DNA from: Bacteroidales bacterium
GTDB lineage: Bacteria > Bacteroidota > Bacteroidia > Bacteroidales > JAIOZK01
NCBI GenBank assembly: GCA_021740625.1
Contig: JAIOZK010000016.1
Span: forward strand, 27,862-91,861
Direction of reading: 5' to 3'
DNA: 64,000 nucleotides
Below are positions 34,118-41,641 of this stretch, piece by piece. The position numbers and the translations under genes are program-made. The notes under the pieces were generated by a model. It ran no database searches. It was not told where the DNA came from and was given only the letters and a program-made list of their open reading frames with translations. Numbering within the stretch: position 1 is the stretch's first letter; each line of letters starts with the position of its first letter.

Positions 34118-34151
34118 TTTTAAATTCGTTTCCGGGAACCTGCAACGTAGT
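34118..34151 (+). repeat. Probable relic spacer after the last repeat
   Basis: About 34 nt follow the degenerate terminal repeat before the low-complexity tract begins. Its complement reads as a coding-like peptide (LQVPGNEFK), as the real spacers do. It may be an old spacer whose distal repeat has been lost. Confidence 0.35.
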
Positions 34152-34262
34152 GTTCTTTGTTTTGTGTTTTGTGTTTTCTGTTCTGTGTTTTGTGTTTTGT
34201 GTTTTGTGTTCTTTGTTTTGTGTTCTTTGTTTTGGGTTCTGTGTTGCCTTTTGGCTTCTCCC
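34150..34262. repeat. Low-complexity TGTTTTG tract after the array
   Basis: Irregular tandem copies of TGTTTTG, TGTTCTG and TGTTCTT run for about 100 bp. It is a microsatellite-like region with no gene. Confidence 0.7.
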
Positions 34263-34308
34263 TTTTGCCTTTTCCTACTTAGAATAAATCCAAATAAAAA
34301 ATTTTCCG

Positions 34309-34316
34309 TACTTTTG
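34309..34316 (+). promoter_or_regulatory. Promoter -7 element for the E2 gene
   Basis: TACTTTTG, a perfect TAnnTTTG match, 52 bp before the ATG at 34369. Confidence 0.55.
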
Positions 34317-34368
34317 CAACAAATTTGCCGGAAGGCTTGTTAAGTGGAAACAAAACAAAGATTAGCAA

Positions 34369-35703
34369 ATGGGGAAATTTGAACTCGTGATGCCCAAGAT
34401 GGGCGAAAGTATTATTGAAGCCACCATCACCAGGTGGATGAAAGAAGTGGGAGATACCATCGAAGAAGATGATCCTGTCGTGGAGATAGCGACGGATAAA
34501 GTGGATTCGGAAATCCCATCACCGGTTGAGGGTGTTATCGAAAAGAAGCTCTTCGAAGAAGGCGATGTTGTTGAAATCGGGAAAGTTATTGCCGTGATCA
34601 AAACAGAGGGCGAAGATGATGAAGAAAGCACGCCTGAAGAAGAGCCTGTTGAAAAAGAAGAAACTGATCCCAAACCCGCCGCAAAAAAAGAAACAAGCGT
34701 TGAAACATCAGAAATGAGCACGGAGGCCTTCGACCAGGATTATTCCAATTCGGAACGCTTTTATTCTCCCCTCGTAAAAAACATTGCCCGCACTGAAAAC
34801 ATCAGCCGCCAGGAACTGGACAATATCCAGGGTAGCGGCAAAGATGGCCGGGTAACAAAACGGGATGTACTTACATATCTCGAAGACAAGAAAGCCGGAA
34901 AAACAAAACAACCTGCCACTGCCACTGCTACTGCCACTTCCACTCCGGCTGCCACTGCTCCAAAAGTTGAACAACCTGCCGTTACCACCTCAGAAGGTGA
35001 CGAGGTGATTGAAATGGACCGCATGCGCAAAATGATCGCCGACCATATGGTGATGTCCAAACAGGTTTCCCCGCATGTTACCTCTTTCATTGATGTGGAC
35101 GTTACCAATATTGTCAACTGGCGCAACAAAGTCAAAAAAGATTTCCAACAACGTGAAGGTGAAAAGATCACCTTCACCCCCATTTTTATAGAAGCTGCAG
35201 CCAAGGTCCTGAAAGAATATCCCAGGATCAATGCCAGTGTGGATGGGACAAAGATCATCCATCGCAAGAAGGTGAATATTGGCATGGCCACAGCCCTGCC
35301 CAACGGCAACCTGATCGTGCCTGTAATCAAAGATGTGGATCAGAAAAACCTGCTGGGACTTTCGAAGAATGTCAACGACCTCGCCAACAGGGCCAGGAAC
35401 AACAAACTGGAACCGGATGAGATACAGGGAGGCACATTTACAGTGACCAATTTTGGAAGTTTCGACAGTCTTACCGGAACCCCTATCATCAGCCAGCCGC
35501 AGGTAGCCATCCTGGGTGTGGGTGCCATCCGTAAAAAACCGGTTGTCATAGAAACCGAACAGGGTGACGTGATCGGCATCAGGCATATCATGATACTTTC
35601 ACTGGCATACGACCACAGGGTTGTTGACGGAGCCATGGGAGGTATGTACCTGAGAAGACTGAAAGAAGTACTTGAAAACTTTGACGCAAACCAGAGCATC
35701 TAA
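34369..35703 (+). CDS. 2-oxoacid dehydrogenase complex E2, dihydrolipoamide acyltransferase
   Basis: The 444-residue protein has one N-terminal lipoyl domain with the lipoylated lysine K44 (EIATDKVDSE), an acidic linker, an E3-binding domain (SPLVKNIARTENIS to GKDGRVTKRDV), an Ala/Thr/Pro-rich hinge, and the C-terminal acyltransferase domain ending in the catalytic YDHRVVDGAMGG. It carries acyl groups between E1 and E3. No E1 or E3 gene lies nearby, so pyruvate, 2-oxoglutarate and branched-chain complexes cannot be told apart; the lipoyl surroundings fit the branched-chain/pyruvate type. Confidence 0.93.
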   Translation: MGKFELVMPKMGESIIEATITRWMKEVGDTIEEDDPVVEIATDKVDSEIPSPVEGVIEKKLFEEGDVVEIGKVIAVIKTEGEDDEESTPEEEPVEKEETDPKPAAKKETSVETSEMSTEAFDQDYSNSERFYSPLVKNIARTENISRQELDNIQGSGKDGRVTKRDVLTYLEDKKAGKTKQPATATATATSTPAATAPKVEQPAVTTSEGDEVIEMDRMRKMIADHMVMSKQVSPHVTSFIDVDVTNIVNWRNKVKKDFQQREGEKITFTPIFIEAAAKVLKEYPRINASVDGTKIIHRKKVNIGMATALPNGNLIVPVIKDVDQKNLLGLSKNVNDLANRARNNKLEPDEIQGGTFTVTNFGSFDSLTGTPIISQPQVAILGVGAIRKKPVVIETEQGDVIGIRHIMILSLAYDHRVVDGAMGGMYLRRLKEVLENFDANQSI

Positions 35704-35714
35704 ATTCTTATGCC

Positions 35715-35722
35715 TACTTTTG
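35715..35722 (+). promoter_or_regulatory. Promoter -7 element for the exonuclease gene
   Basis: TACTTTTG, a perfect TAnnTTTG match, 28 bp before the ATG at 35751 and just after the E2 stop. Confidence 0.55.
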
Positions 35723-35750
35723 CAGCAAAGAAATCCCGAATTTATTGATT

Positions 35751-36572
35751 ATGGAATTAAATCTTACGAAACCCATCGCTTTCTTCGATCTGGAAACAAC
35801 AGGACTGAATGTTGGATCGGACAGGATTGTTGAAATAAGCATATTGAAGGTGCTTCCGGACGGAACATCAAAAATTAAGACATACAGGGTAAATCCTACC
35901 ATTCCGATATCGGCCGAATCCACTTCCATTCACGGGATCACCAATGCCGACGTAAAAAATGAGCCTACTTTTAAAGATCTTGCGCCTGAAATAAACACTT
36001 TCCTGGAGGATTGCGATCTGGCAGGTTACAATTCCAACAAGTTCGACCTGCCCATGCTAATCGAGGAGTTCCTGCGAGCCGGCATTGAATTCGACCTGCG
36101 GAACCGCCGTTTTGTGGATGTGCAAAACATTTTTCACAAAATGGAGCCCCGCAACCTGAAAGCAGCCTATAAGTTTTATTGCAACAAAGACCTCACCGAG
36201 GCGCATACCGCCGAAGGAGATACCAAAGCAACTTATGAAATACTCAAATCCCAGCTCGACAGGTACAAAAATCAGGAATATGAAGATTATGACGGGAATA
36301 TTTCCAAACCCGTGAAGAACGATGTACAGGACCTGCATGATTTTTCATACAATACACGACATGTAGACCTGGTAGGCCACATAGTTTTCGATGATAAACA
36401 GGTTGAATGCTTTAATTTTGGAAAATACAAAGGCCGTTCGGTAGAAGACGTATTCTCAAAAGAACCACAGTATTACGACTGGATGATGAAGGCACAGTTT
36501 CCCCGCTCCACAAAAAAAGTGATCACAGCGATCAAGTTGAGGAGTTTTAACCAGGGGAACCTGAATATATAG
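35751..36572 (+). CDS. DnaQ-like 3'-5' exonuclease
   Basis: A 273-residue DEDDh exonuclease. Exo I is FFDLETTG (D and E ligands), exo II is GYNSNKFDLPM, and exo III is EAHTAEGDTKAT with the catalytic His and last Asp. The C-terminal 90 residues hold a short FNFGKYKGRSVEDV-type motif found in several Bacteroidota exonucleases. It could be a stand-alone proofreading or repair nuclease; it is not tied to a polymerase gene here. The ATG at 35751 is preferred over an in-frame codon two positions earlier. Confidence 0.9.
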   Translation: MELNLTKPIAFFDLETTGLNVGSDRIVEISILKVLPDGTSKIKTYRVNPTIPISAESTSIHGITNADVKNEPTFKDLAPEINTFLEDCDLAGYNSNKFDLPMLIEEFLRAGIEFDLRNRRFVDVQNIFHKMEPRNLKAAYKFYCNKDLTEAHTAEGDTKATYEILKSQLDRYKNQEYEDYDGNISKPVKNDVQDLHDFSYNTRHVDLVGHIVFDDKQVECFNFGKYKGRSVEDVFSKEPQYYDWMMKAQFPRSTKKVITAIKLRSFNQGNLNI

Positions 36573-36706
36573 TCGGCAGGCGGCAGTGGCAGGAGGCAGT
36601 TGGCAGTGGCAGGAGGCAGTTGGCAGTGGCAGGCGGCAGCGGCAGGCGGCAGAGGAGCAATTGAACATTTAACAATTGAACAATTGAACAATCGAACAAT
36701 CAAACA
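36573..36706. repeat. Intergenic GGCAGT and AATTGAACA tandem repeats
   Basis: First, GGCAGTGGCAGGAGGCAGTT-type units repeat for about 85 bp. Then four copies of a CAATTGAA/CAATCGAA-like unit lead up to the next ATG. Minus-strand reading frames through here are repeat artefacts. Confidence 0.75.
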
Positions 36707-37318
36707 ATGAAAATCATCTGTATCGGTCGAAACTATGTTGAGCATGCCAGGGAGCTGAACAATCCCCTTCCCAAAGAGCCTGTCTTTTTCCTGAAACCTG
36801 ATTCTGCTATCCTGAGAAGAAATCATCCGTTTTATTACCCTGATTTTTCGAATGAGATACATTTCGAAACGGAACTGGTGCTGAAGATTTGTAAAGTCGG
36901 ACGGCATATCCCGGAAAGATTTGCTAGTTCATATTACAAAGAAATAGGCATTGGCATTGATTTCACAGCCCGCGACCTCCAAAGGAAATGCAAAGAAAAA
37001 GGTCTTCCCTGGGAAATCGCGAAAGCATTTGATTTTTCGGCTCCCCTTGGGAAGTTCCTGATCAAAGATGAACTCGCTGACACCGGCAACATTAGCTTTT
37101 CACTGAAAATTAATAATGAAATCAGGCAGGATGGTAATTCCTCGAATATGATCTTCAGTTTTGATCAGATCATTGCATACGTTTCCAAATTCATCACCCT
37201 GAAGATGGGTGACCTGATCTTTACGGGCACACCGGAAGGTGTGGGACCGGTTAAAAGAGGAGACCGGCTGCAGGCTTATATTGAAGATAAAAAACTGCTT
37301 GACTTCCCGGTCAGGTAA
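36707..37318 (+). CDS. Fumarylacetoacetate hydrolase (FAH) family protein
   Basis: The 203-residue protein has the FAH core: start KIICIGRNYVEHARELN, metal ligands in HFETELVL (two Glu) and IDFTARDLQ (Asp), and a GDLIFTGTPEGVGPV motif near the C-terminus. Family members are hydrolases, isomerases or oxaloacetate tautomerases/decarboxylases acting on beta-keto or 2-oxo acids. This short form resembles the FAHD1 type; the substrate is unknown. A single gene with repeats upstream. Confidence 0.9.
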   Translation: MKIICIGRNYVEHARELNNPLPKEPVFFLKPDSAILRRNHPFYYPDFSNEIHFETELVLKICKVGRHIPERFASSYYKEIGIGIDFTARDLQRKCKEKGLPWEIAKAFDFSAPLGKFLIKDELADTGNISFSLKINNEIRQDGNSSNMIFSFDQIIAYVSKFITLKMGDLIFTGTPEGVGPVKRGDRLQAYIEDKKLLDFPVR

Positions 37319-37381
37319 AATTGTATTTTGATGTAGAATGATTTTGTATGAAATTTATTCCCAAACAAAATCAATTCTTAA

Positions 37382-38854
37382 ATGAAAACAAACATCATCA
37401 CCCTCATCCTGCTTGTTCCGCTTTACCTTTTTTCTCAAAACTACCAGTGTGTATACCCTGAAATTACAGCATACTTTGAACCGGAGGAAGATTTCAACAG
37501 CCTGTTTTTCTATGAACAAAAGTTTTTCAGGGCACTGGAACCAAAGGATACTGTAATAAATAGCATAACGGAACTAACCAATTTCAATTCGTATAAAACA
37601 ATCGACTATAAAACGGATTTCCTGGAGTGGGACGAATGTGTTTATCCTGACATGGCATCCTGGATTGGCTGGAAAGCTTTGCTCTTCCCCGGCGGCAGGA
37701 ATATATTCCTGAACAGGAATATGGATTCCATTTTTATTGAAACCTCTGCCATGACCGGTGACACCTGGGAGTTTTACAAGCGGGGCGATAGCATAATTTA
37801 TCAGGCTGAAATCACAGACTATGATACCATGACATTCCTGGGTATCAATGATTCCGTAAAATTCATTGATATTTATGCATTGAACCAGGATCAAAGCCAG
37901 GATTTTCAGATCATCATCAGTAAAAACCATGGATTTATTAAAACCCTTAACTTTCGCGATTTCATTGGTTTCGGAGATACTTCACAAACCTATGAGGTAT
38001 TGCACCATAATCTCGTGGGTTTGAGCGATCCTGCTGTTGGCTTTCAAAATTTGAGATACGGCGACATTTTTGACTTCGAGCCCGGCGATGAAACTCACTG
38101 GACCCTCAGTTTTCCATATGGGTACGAAAGCGAGATCAGGAAGTATCTTGTAAAAGAGGAATTTGGGCAGGACAGTGTTGTTTATACCCTTCATCTTACA
38201 AAATGGGGTTTTAACGGCCAGAATAACGACACCACATATTTTAATGATACCATTGCACAGTCATACCAATATCCGGATAGCCTCCTCAGGGCAGCAATGC
38301 CCTTTTCGTCATTCCGGGAGGATTCAAACTGGGTATTGAGTGATCATACAATTTACCGGAATGAGCCCATGTTTCACAGAGATGTTTTATATGTGAGTGC
38401 ACCTAAACTTAATTACAACGGAAACTGCTTTGTTGTGCCTTTTGAGTATTTTGATATCTGGCAGTTTAACTATATAAAGGGCATTGGTCGTGAACATATA
38501 TACCAGGATGTCATGGGAGGATTTACAGTTTATTTTGATCTTAAATATTATCTGAAGGGAAGTGAAACATGGGGTACCCCACTCGATCCGCCGGTAAACA
38601 TAAAAGAGCACAATGAAACATCAATATTTATGATTTATCCAAATCCGGCTGATCAATATGTTCAGATTAAACATAAAAACAACATAGAAAAAATCGTTCG
38701 GATTATTGACCTGAACGGAAAAGAAATTTTTAACCGGATAACAACTTCCAATAATATCGGGATCAGCACTTCCGATTTTAAAAACGGAGTTTACATCATT
38801 GAAATAAAATACAGGCAAAATAAACAAATGGAAAAACTACTGATCAGTCATTAA
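37382..38854 (+). CDS. Secreted protein with T9SS type A sorting domain
   Basis: The 490-residue protein has a signal peptide (MKTNIITLILLVPLYLFSQ) and no recognised catalytic domain in its body. The last 75 residues form a type IX secretion sorting domain, with IYPNPADQYVQI at its start and a NGVYIIEI motif near the end. It is therefore likely exported and attached to the surface. Function unknown. Its 3' end abuts a nested repeat element. Confidence 0.88.
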   Translation: MKTNIITLILLVPLYLFSQNYQCVYPEITAYFEPEEDFNSLFFYEQKFFRALEPKDTVINSITELTNFNSYKTIDYKTDFLEWDECVYPDMASWIGWKALLFPGGRNIFLNRNMDSIFIETSAMTGDTWEFYKRGDSIIYQAEITDYDTMTFLGINDSVKFIDIYALNQDQSQDFQIIISKNHGFIKTLNFRDFIGFGDTSQTYEVLHHNLVGLSDPAVGFQNLRYGDIFDFEPGDETHWTLSFPYGYESEIRKYLVKEEFGQDSVVYTLHLTKWGFNGQNNDTTYFNDTIAQSYQYPDSLLRAAMPFSSFREDSNWVLSDHTIYRNEPMFHRDVLYVSAPKLNYNGNCFVVPFEYFDIWQFNYIKGIGREHIYQDVMGGFTVYFDLKYYLKGSETWGTPLDPPVNIKEHNETSIFMIYPNPADQYVQIKHKNNIEKIVRIIDLNGKEIFNRITTSNNIGISTSDFKNGVYIIEIKYRQNKQMEKLLISH

Positions 38855-39136
38855 TTGTCTGTCTATATAGTCTCAGTTTTTACTATCACCCTCCGCACAC
38901 CCTTAATCCCCTTCCCCACAATCTAGGGATGGATGGTTGGGACTGTCTCAAAAACAAAACAAACTTAACCGCTATGACTGCAAAGAATTACGCCAAGGAC
39001 GCTATGTTGCTGTTTTTGCCTGGCTTACAATTTGTGCACTTTGCTTAAACTTCGCGTCCATTGCGGTTAAGATGACATTTGAGACAAGCTCTTAGAGGGG
39101 TGTGTGGGTTAGAAGGCGAGTTTATGGACAGGCTAA
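38854..39136 (-). mobile_element. Degraded copy of the 162-bp MITE, interrupted by a second element
   Basis: Read on the minus strand, its two outer parts (38854-38940 and 39091-39136) match the MITE copies at 41455 and 63334. They include both ends (GTCTGTCTATATAGTCTC and GGCGAGTTTATGGACAG) and the internal CCCTCCGCACACCCTTAATCC block. Some internal sequence is missing. Between the two parts lies an unrelated 150-bp inverted-repeat element. The right end overlaps the stop codon of the DUF721 gene. Confidence 0.75.
38941..39090. mobile_element. Second small inverted-repeat element, nested in the MITE
   Basis: The element runs from GACTGTCTCAAA to TTTGAGACAAGCT, which are inverted copies at TGTCTCAAA. 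Just inside, CTTAACCGC and GCGGTTAAG form another inverted pair. It is about 150 bp and has no reading frame, as expected of a non-autonomous element. Confidence 0.65.
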
Positions 39137-39423
39137 ATAAACTTCACATCCTCTATTACTTCCCGCCCAACTTCCTCGTTCAAAGATTTCCTGATCTTTT
39201 CACGGGCATAGGTTAGTTCATTAGCCAAAGCCGGAGAATCAAGCTTTACAAACAGGATTTTTCGCTTGATATACAAATTCAGCGTATGCTTGCTGATCAT
39301 CTTGCCCACGATCTTTTCCCAGGCATGAATGACTTTGGTTTCATTTACCTTTCCTTCCAGTTGATATTCCTTCAGGAATTCTTTAATGGCATCGCCAAGT
39401 GATAATTCATTGGATGAAGGCAT
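39133..39423 (-). CDS. DUF721 protein, DciA-like helicase loader
   Basis: A 96-residue protein with the DUF721 pattern: AIKEFLKEYQLEGKVNE, AWEKIVGKMISKHT, then a strand-rich LFVKLDSPALANEL. DUF721 includes DciA, which loads the replicative helicase in bacteria lacking DnaC. It sits 2 bp downstream of recF in a replication/repair pair, a common neighbour in Bacteroidota. Its TAG stop lies within the end of the adjacent MITE. Confidence 0.86.
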   Translation of the reverse strand: MPSSNELSLGDAIKEFLKEYQLEGKVNETKVIHAWEKIVGKMISKHTLNLYIKRKILFVKLDSPALANELTYAREKIRKSLNEEVGREVIEDVKFI

Positions 39424-39425
39424 GA

Positions 39426-40544
39426 TCAGTTGCTGTTTTTAAGTTCAAATGACTCACCGTTTCTAATTTCGTATATCTTGTGGTCTATCTTTGCCTGTTC
39501 AAAAAGTTTCTCAATCCGTATCCGCTGTGTATCGGTTATGAAAACCTGGCCGAAACTGTTGTGACTTACCAAATTAATAATTTTTTCAACACGCTGGTCA
39601 TCGAGCTTGTCAAAGATATCATCAAACAAAAGAATGGGCTTGAAGCCCTTGATGTCGCGGGTGAAATCGAACTGAGCCAGTTTAATAGCGATCACAAATG
39701 ATTTTTGCTGTCCCTGCGAACCAAACTTTTTTACGGGATGGTTTTCTATCCTGAAATCCAGGTCATCTTTGTGTATCCCAACGCTGGTGTATTTTAAGAT
39801 CCTGTCACGGTCGAGATGACTGCCAAGCATGTTTTGCAGATCTTCCTGGTGCAATTGTGAGTCGTAATGAATCGCTACCTTTTCTCTTCCGTCGGAAATA
39901 AATTGAAAATAATGCTGAAAAATGGGGATAAAATCGGATAAAAAGCTTTTTCGCTTTTCAAAAATGTTCTGGCCGTATTTGGCCAGTTGTTCATCCCAGA
40001 TATCCACAGAAGCCTGATCGAAACGATCGCGTTCTGCAAACTTTTTCAAGAGTGCATTGCGCTGCGCAAGTGCTTTGTTATAATTCAAAAGATTGTCGAG
40101 ATACATCCTGTCGAACTGTGAAATGACACCGTCAATGTATTTCCGCCGGGCCTCACTGCCTTCATTGATCAGGTCGCGGTCGTAAGGAGAGATCATGACC
40201 AGGGGCAAAAGACCGATATGATCCGCCAGGCGTTCATATTCTTTTTTATTGATCCTGAATTGCTTACGGGTATTTCTTTTCTGGATACAACTCACGTTAT
40301 CCTTTTTATCGGCATTGCGAATGTAGTTTCCATGAATGGCAAAAAAATCTTCTCCATGCCTGATATTTTGTGAATCAATGGGATTGAAATAACTCTTGCA
40401 AAAGGAAAGATAATATATGGCATCCAGGATATTGGTTTTTCCGGCCCCGTTATCACCAATAAAACAATTGATCTTTTCCGAGAAATCCAGATCGGCCTGC
40501 ACATAATTCTTAAAATTGCTTAATGTCAGTTTATTCAGATACAT
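39426..40544 (-). CDS. recF: DNA replication and repair protein RecF
   Basis: RecF is an SMC-like ATPase that helps load RecA at gaps via RecOR. The 372-residue protein starts MYLNKLTLSNFKNY and has Walker A GDNGAGKTN at residues 30-38. The signature motif and Walker B (PILLFDDIFDKLD) appear near the C-terminus. Length is normal. It overlaps ispH by 14 bp. Confidence 0.96.
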   Translation of the reverse strand: MYLNKLTLSNFKNYVQADLDFSEKINCFIGDNGAGKTNILDAIYYLSFCKSYFNPIDSQNIRHGEDFFAIHGNYIRNADKKDNVSCIQKRNTRKQFRINKKEYERLADHIGLLPLVMISPYDRDLINEGSEARRKYIDGVISQFDRMYLDNLLNYNKALAQRNALLKKFAERDRFDQASVDIWDEQLAKYGQNIFEKRKSFLSDFIPIFQHYFQFISDGREKVAIHYDSQLHQEDLQNMLGSHLDRDRILKYTSVGIHKDDLDFRIENHPVKKFGSQGQQKSFVIAIKLAQFDFTRDIKGFKPILLFDDIFDKLDDQRVEKIINLVSHNSFGQVFITDTQRIRIEKLFEQAKIDHKIYEIRNGESFELKNSN

Positions 40545-41412
40545 AGAACTTGTTAATCTCCTCTTTTACTTTCCGCATTTGCCAGAGCGGTGTTGAAGTA
40601 GCACCGCTGATCCCGATACTACTCACAGCCCTGAACCAGTTTTGCCTGAGTTGACTCACCCCGCTGATTTTGTATGCTCTGGGATTGGACTCCTTCACTT
40701 TTGCAAAAAGATATTTTCCATTTGAACTATTTTCTCCTGCAACAAAAATAATGAGTTCTTGCCTGCGGGAGAACATCCGCAGGTTTTCAGCCCGGCTGCT
40801 CATCCATCCGCATACCGAGGCCTGGTAATCAAAATCCGTATCATGCCGGATGGCTTCTTTGCTGCAAGCTTCAACAATCTTTTGGTATTCCCCGGGATTC
40901 ATGGTAGTTTGTGAAAACAGCCGGATTGGACGATCAAAATCAATTTCACTAATATCAGAAACACCGGAAATGACCACTGCCTGATTATCAGCAACACCCC
41001 TGAGACCGATTGTTTCGGGATGATCCTTTTTCCCGAATATCACTACCTGTCCTTGCTGCCGACGCATTGATTCATATGCTGAGCCGATCTTTTTCTGCAG
41101 GTTTCCAACGATGCGACAGGTGGCATCGACCAGTTCAAGCTTGTTTGTCTTTGCAATTTCATAAGTTTCGGGAGGCTCACCATGCGCCCTGAGCAGAACT
41201 GCCTCATTTTGCATGCGGCGAAATTCATCCCGGTCGATGACGATCAGGCCCATCTTGCTCAGTCTTTCCACTTCGGCAGGATTGTGTACGATATCCCCCA
41301 GACAATACAAATGATCTCTATGACTCAATTCCTTTTCGGCCAAATCGATTGCTTTCACCACGCCCGGGCAAAAACCAGCCTTGTTCTCTATTTCGATCCG
41401 TATCTTTTGCAT
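40531..41412 (-). CDS. ispH: 4-hydroxy-3-methylbut-2-enyl diphosphate reductase
   Basis: IspH makes IPP and DMAPP in the last step of the MEP isoprenoid pathway, using a [4Fe-4S] cluster. The three cluster cysteines are C15 (GFCPGVVKA), C99 (ATCRIVG) and C201 (SVCGWMSSRA). At 293 residues the length is usual. It overlaps recF at the 3' end and appears to be the first gene of the ispH-recF-DUF721 operon. Confidence 0.95.
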   Translation of the reverse strand: MQKIRIEIENKAGFCPGVVKAIDLAEKELSHRDHLYCLGDIVHNPAEVERLSKMGLIVIDRDEFRRMQNEAVLLRAHGEPPETYEIAKTNKLELVDATCRIVGNLQKKIGSAYESMRRQQGQVVIFGKKDHPETIGLRGVADNQAVVISGVSDISEIDFDRPIRLFSQTTMNPGEYQKIVEACSKEAIRHDTDFDYQASVCGWMSSRAENLRMFSRRQELIIFVAGENSSNGKYLFAKVKESNPRAYKISGVSQLRQNWFRAVSSIGISGATSTPLWQMRKVKEEINKFYVSE

Positions 41413-41419
41413 GCGCTGT

Positions 41420-41427
41420 CAAAATTA
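41420..41427 (-). promoter_or_regulatory. Promoter -7 element for ispH
   Basis: Minus-strand TAATTTTG matches TAnnTTTG and is 7 bp from the ATG, predicting a nearly leaderless mRNA. The MITE begins 28 bp further upstream. Confidence 0.5.
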
Positions 41428-41454
41428 AGCAATATTCGACAAGGCAGGTTAAAT

Positions 41455-41616
41455 AGAGTCTGTTCATAAACTCGCCCTCCTTCGCAAACCCCTCTAACGC
41501 TCCACCTGAGGCGGAGAGAACCATCCAACCCCTTGGTTGTGTGGGGGATTTCCCTTTCAGGGGACTAAGGGGGTGCGGAGGGTGGTGGTAAAATTGAGAC
41601 TTTATGGACAGACTCT
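41455..41616 (+). mobile_element. MITE-like element, copy A (162 bp)
   Basis: The ends are inverted repeats: AGAGTCTGTTCATAAACTC on the left and, reversed, AGAGTCTGTCCATAAAGTC on the right (17 of 19 match). The inside is GC-rich and strongly self-pairing, for example CTCCACCTGAGGCGGAG. There is no reading frame of note. A copy of equal length at 63334 differs at about a dozen positions. No clear target-site duplication could be read. It lies between porQ and the ispH promoter. Confidence 0.85.
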
Positions 41617-41641
41617 AAAGAATCTGCAATGATAGCAACTG

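Noticed and set aside
33664..34145. Minus-strand reading frames across the CRISPR array with the repeated peptide CFTGKLVSD
   Set aside because: They are translations of the CRISPR repeat itself and have no start or promoter of their own.
19000..34300. A prophage or integrative element carrying the CRISPR locus
   Set aside because: No integrase, attachment site, tRNA or structural phage gene is seen at either edge.
36456..36907. Two minus-strand frames rich in Cys, Pro and Ala opposite 36.5-36.9 kb
   Set aside because: They come from the GGCAGT tandem repeat and the antisense of the FAH gene.
41455..41616. A riboswitch or structured RNA leader for ispH
   Set aside because: It recurs almost unchanged at 63334 with no gene behind it and has terminal inverted repeats, so a mobile element fits better; it also lies upstream of the predicted promoter.
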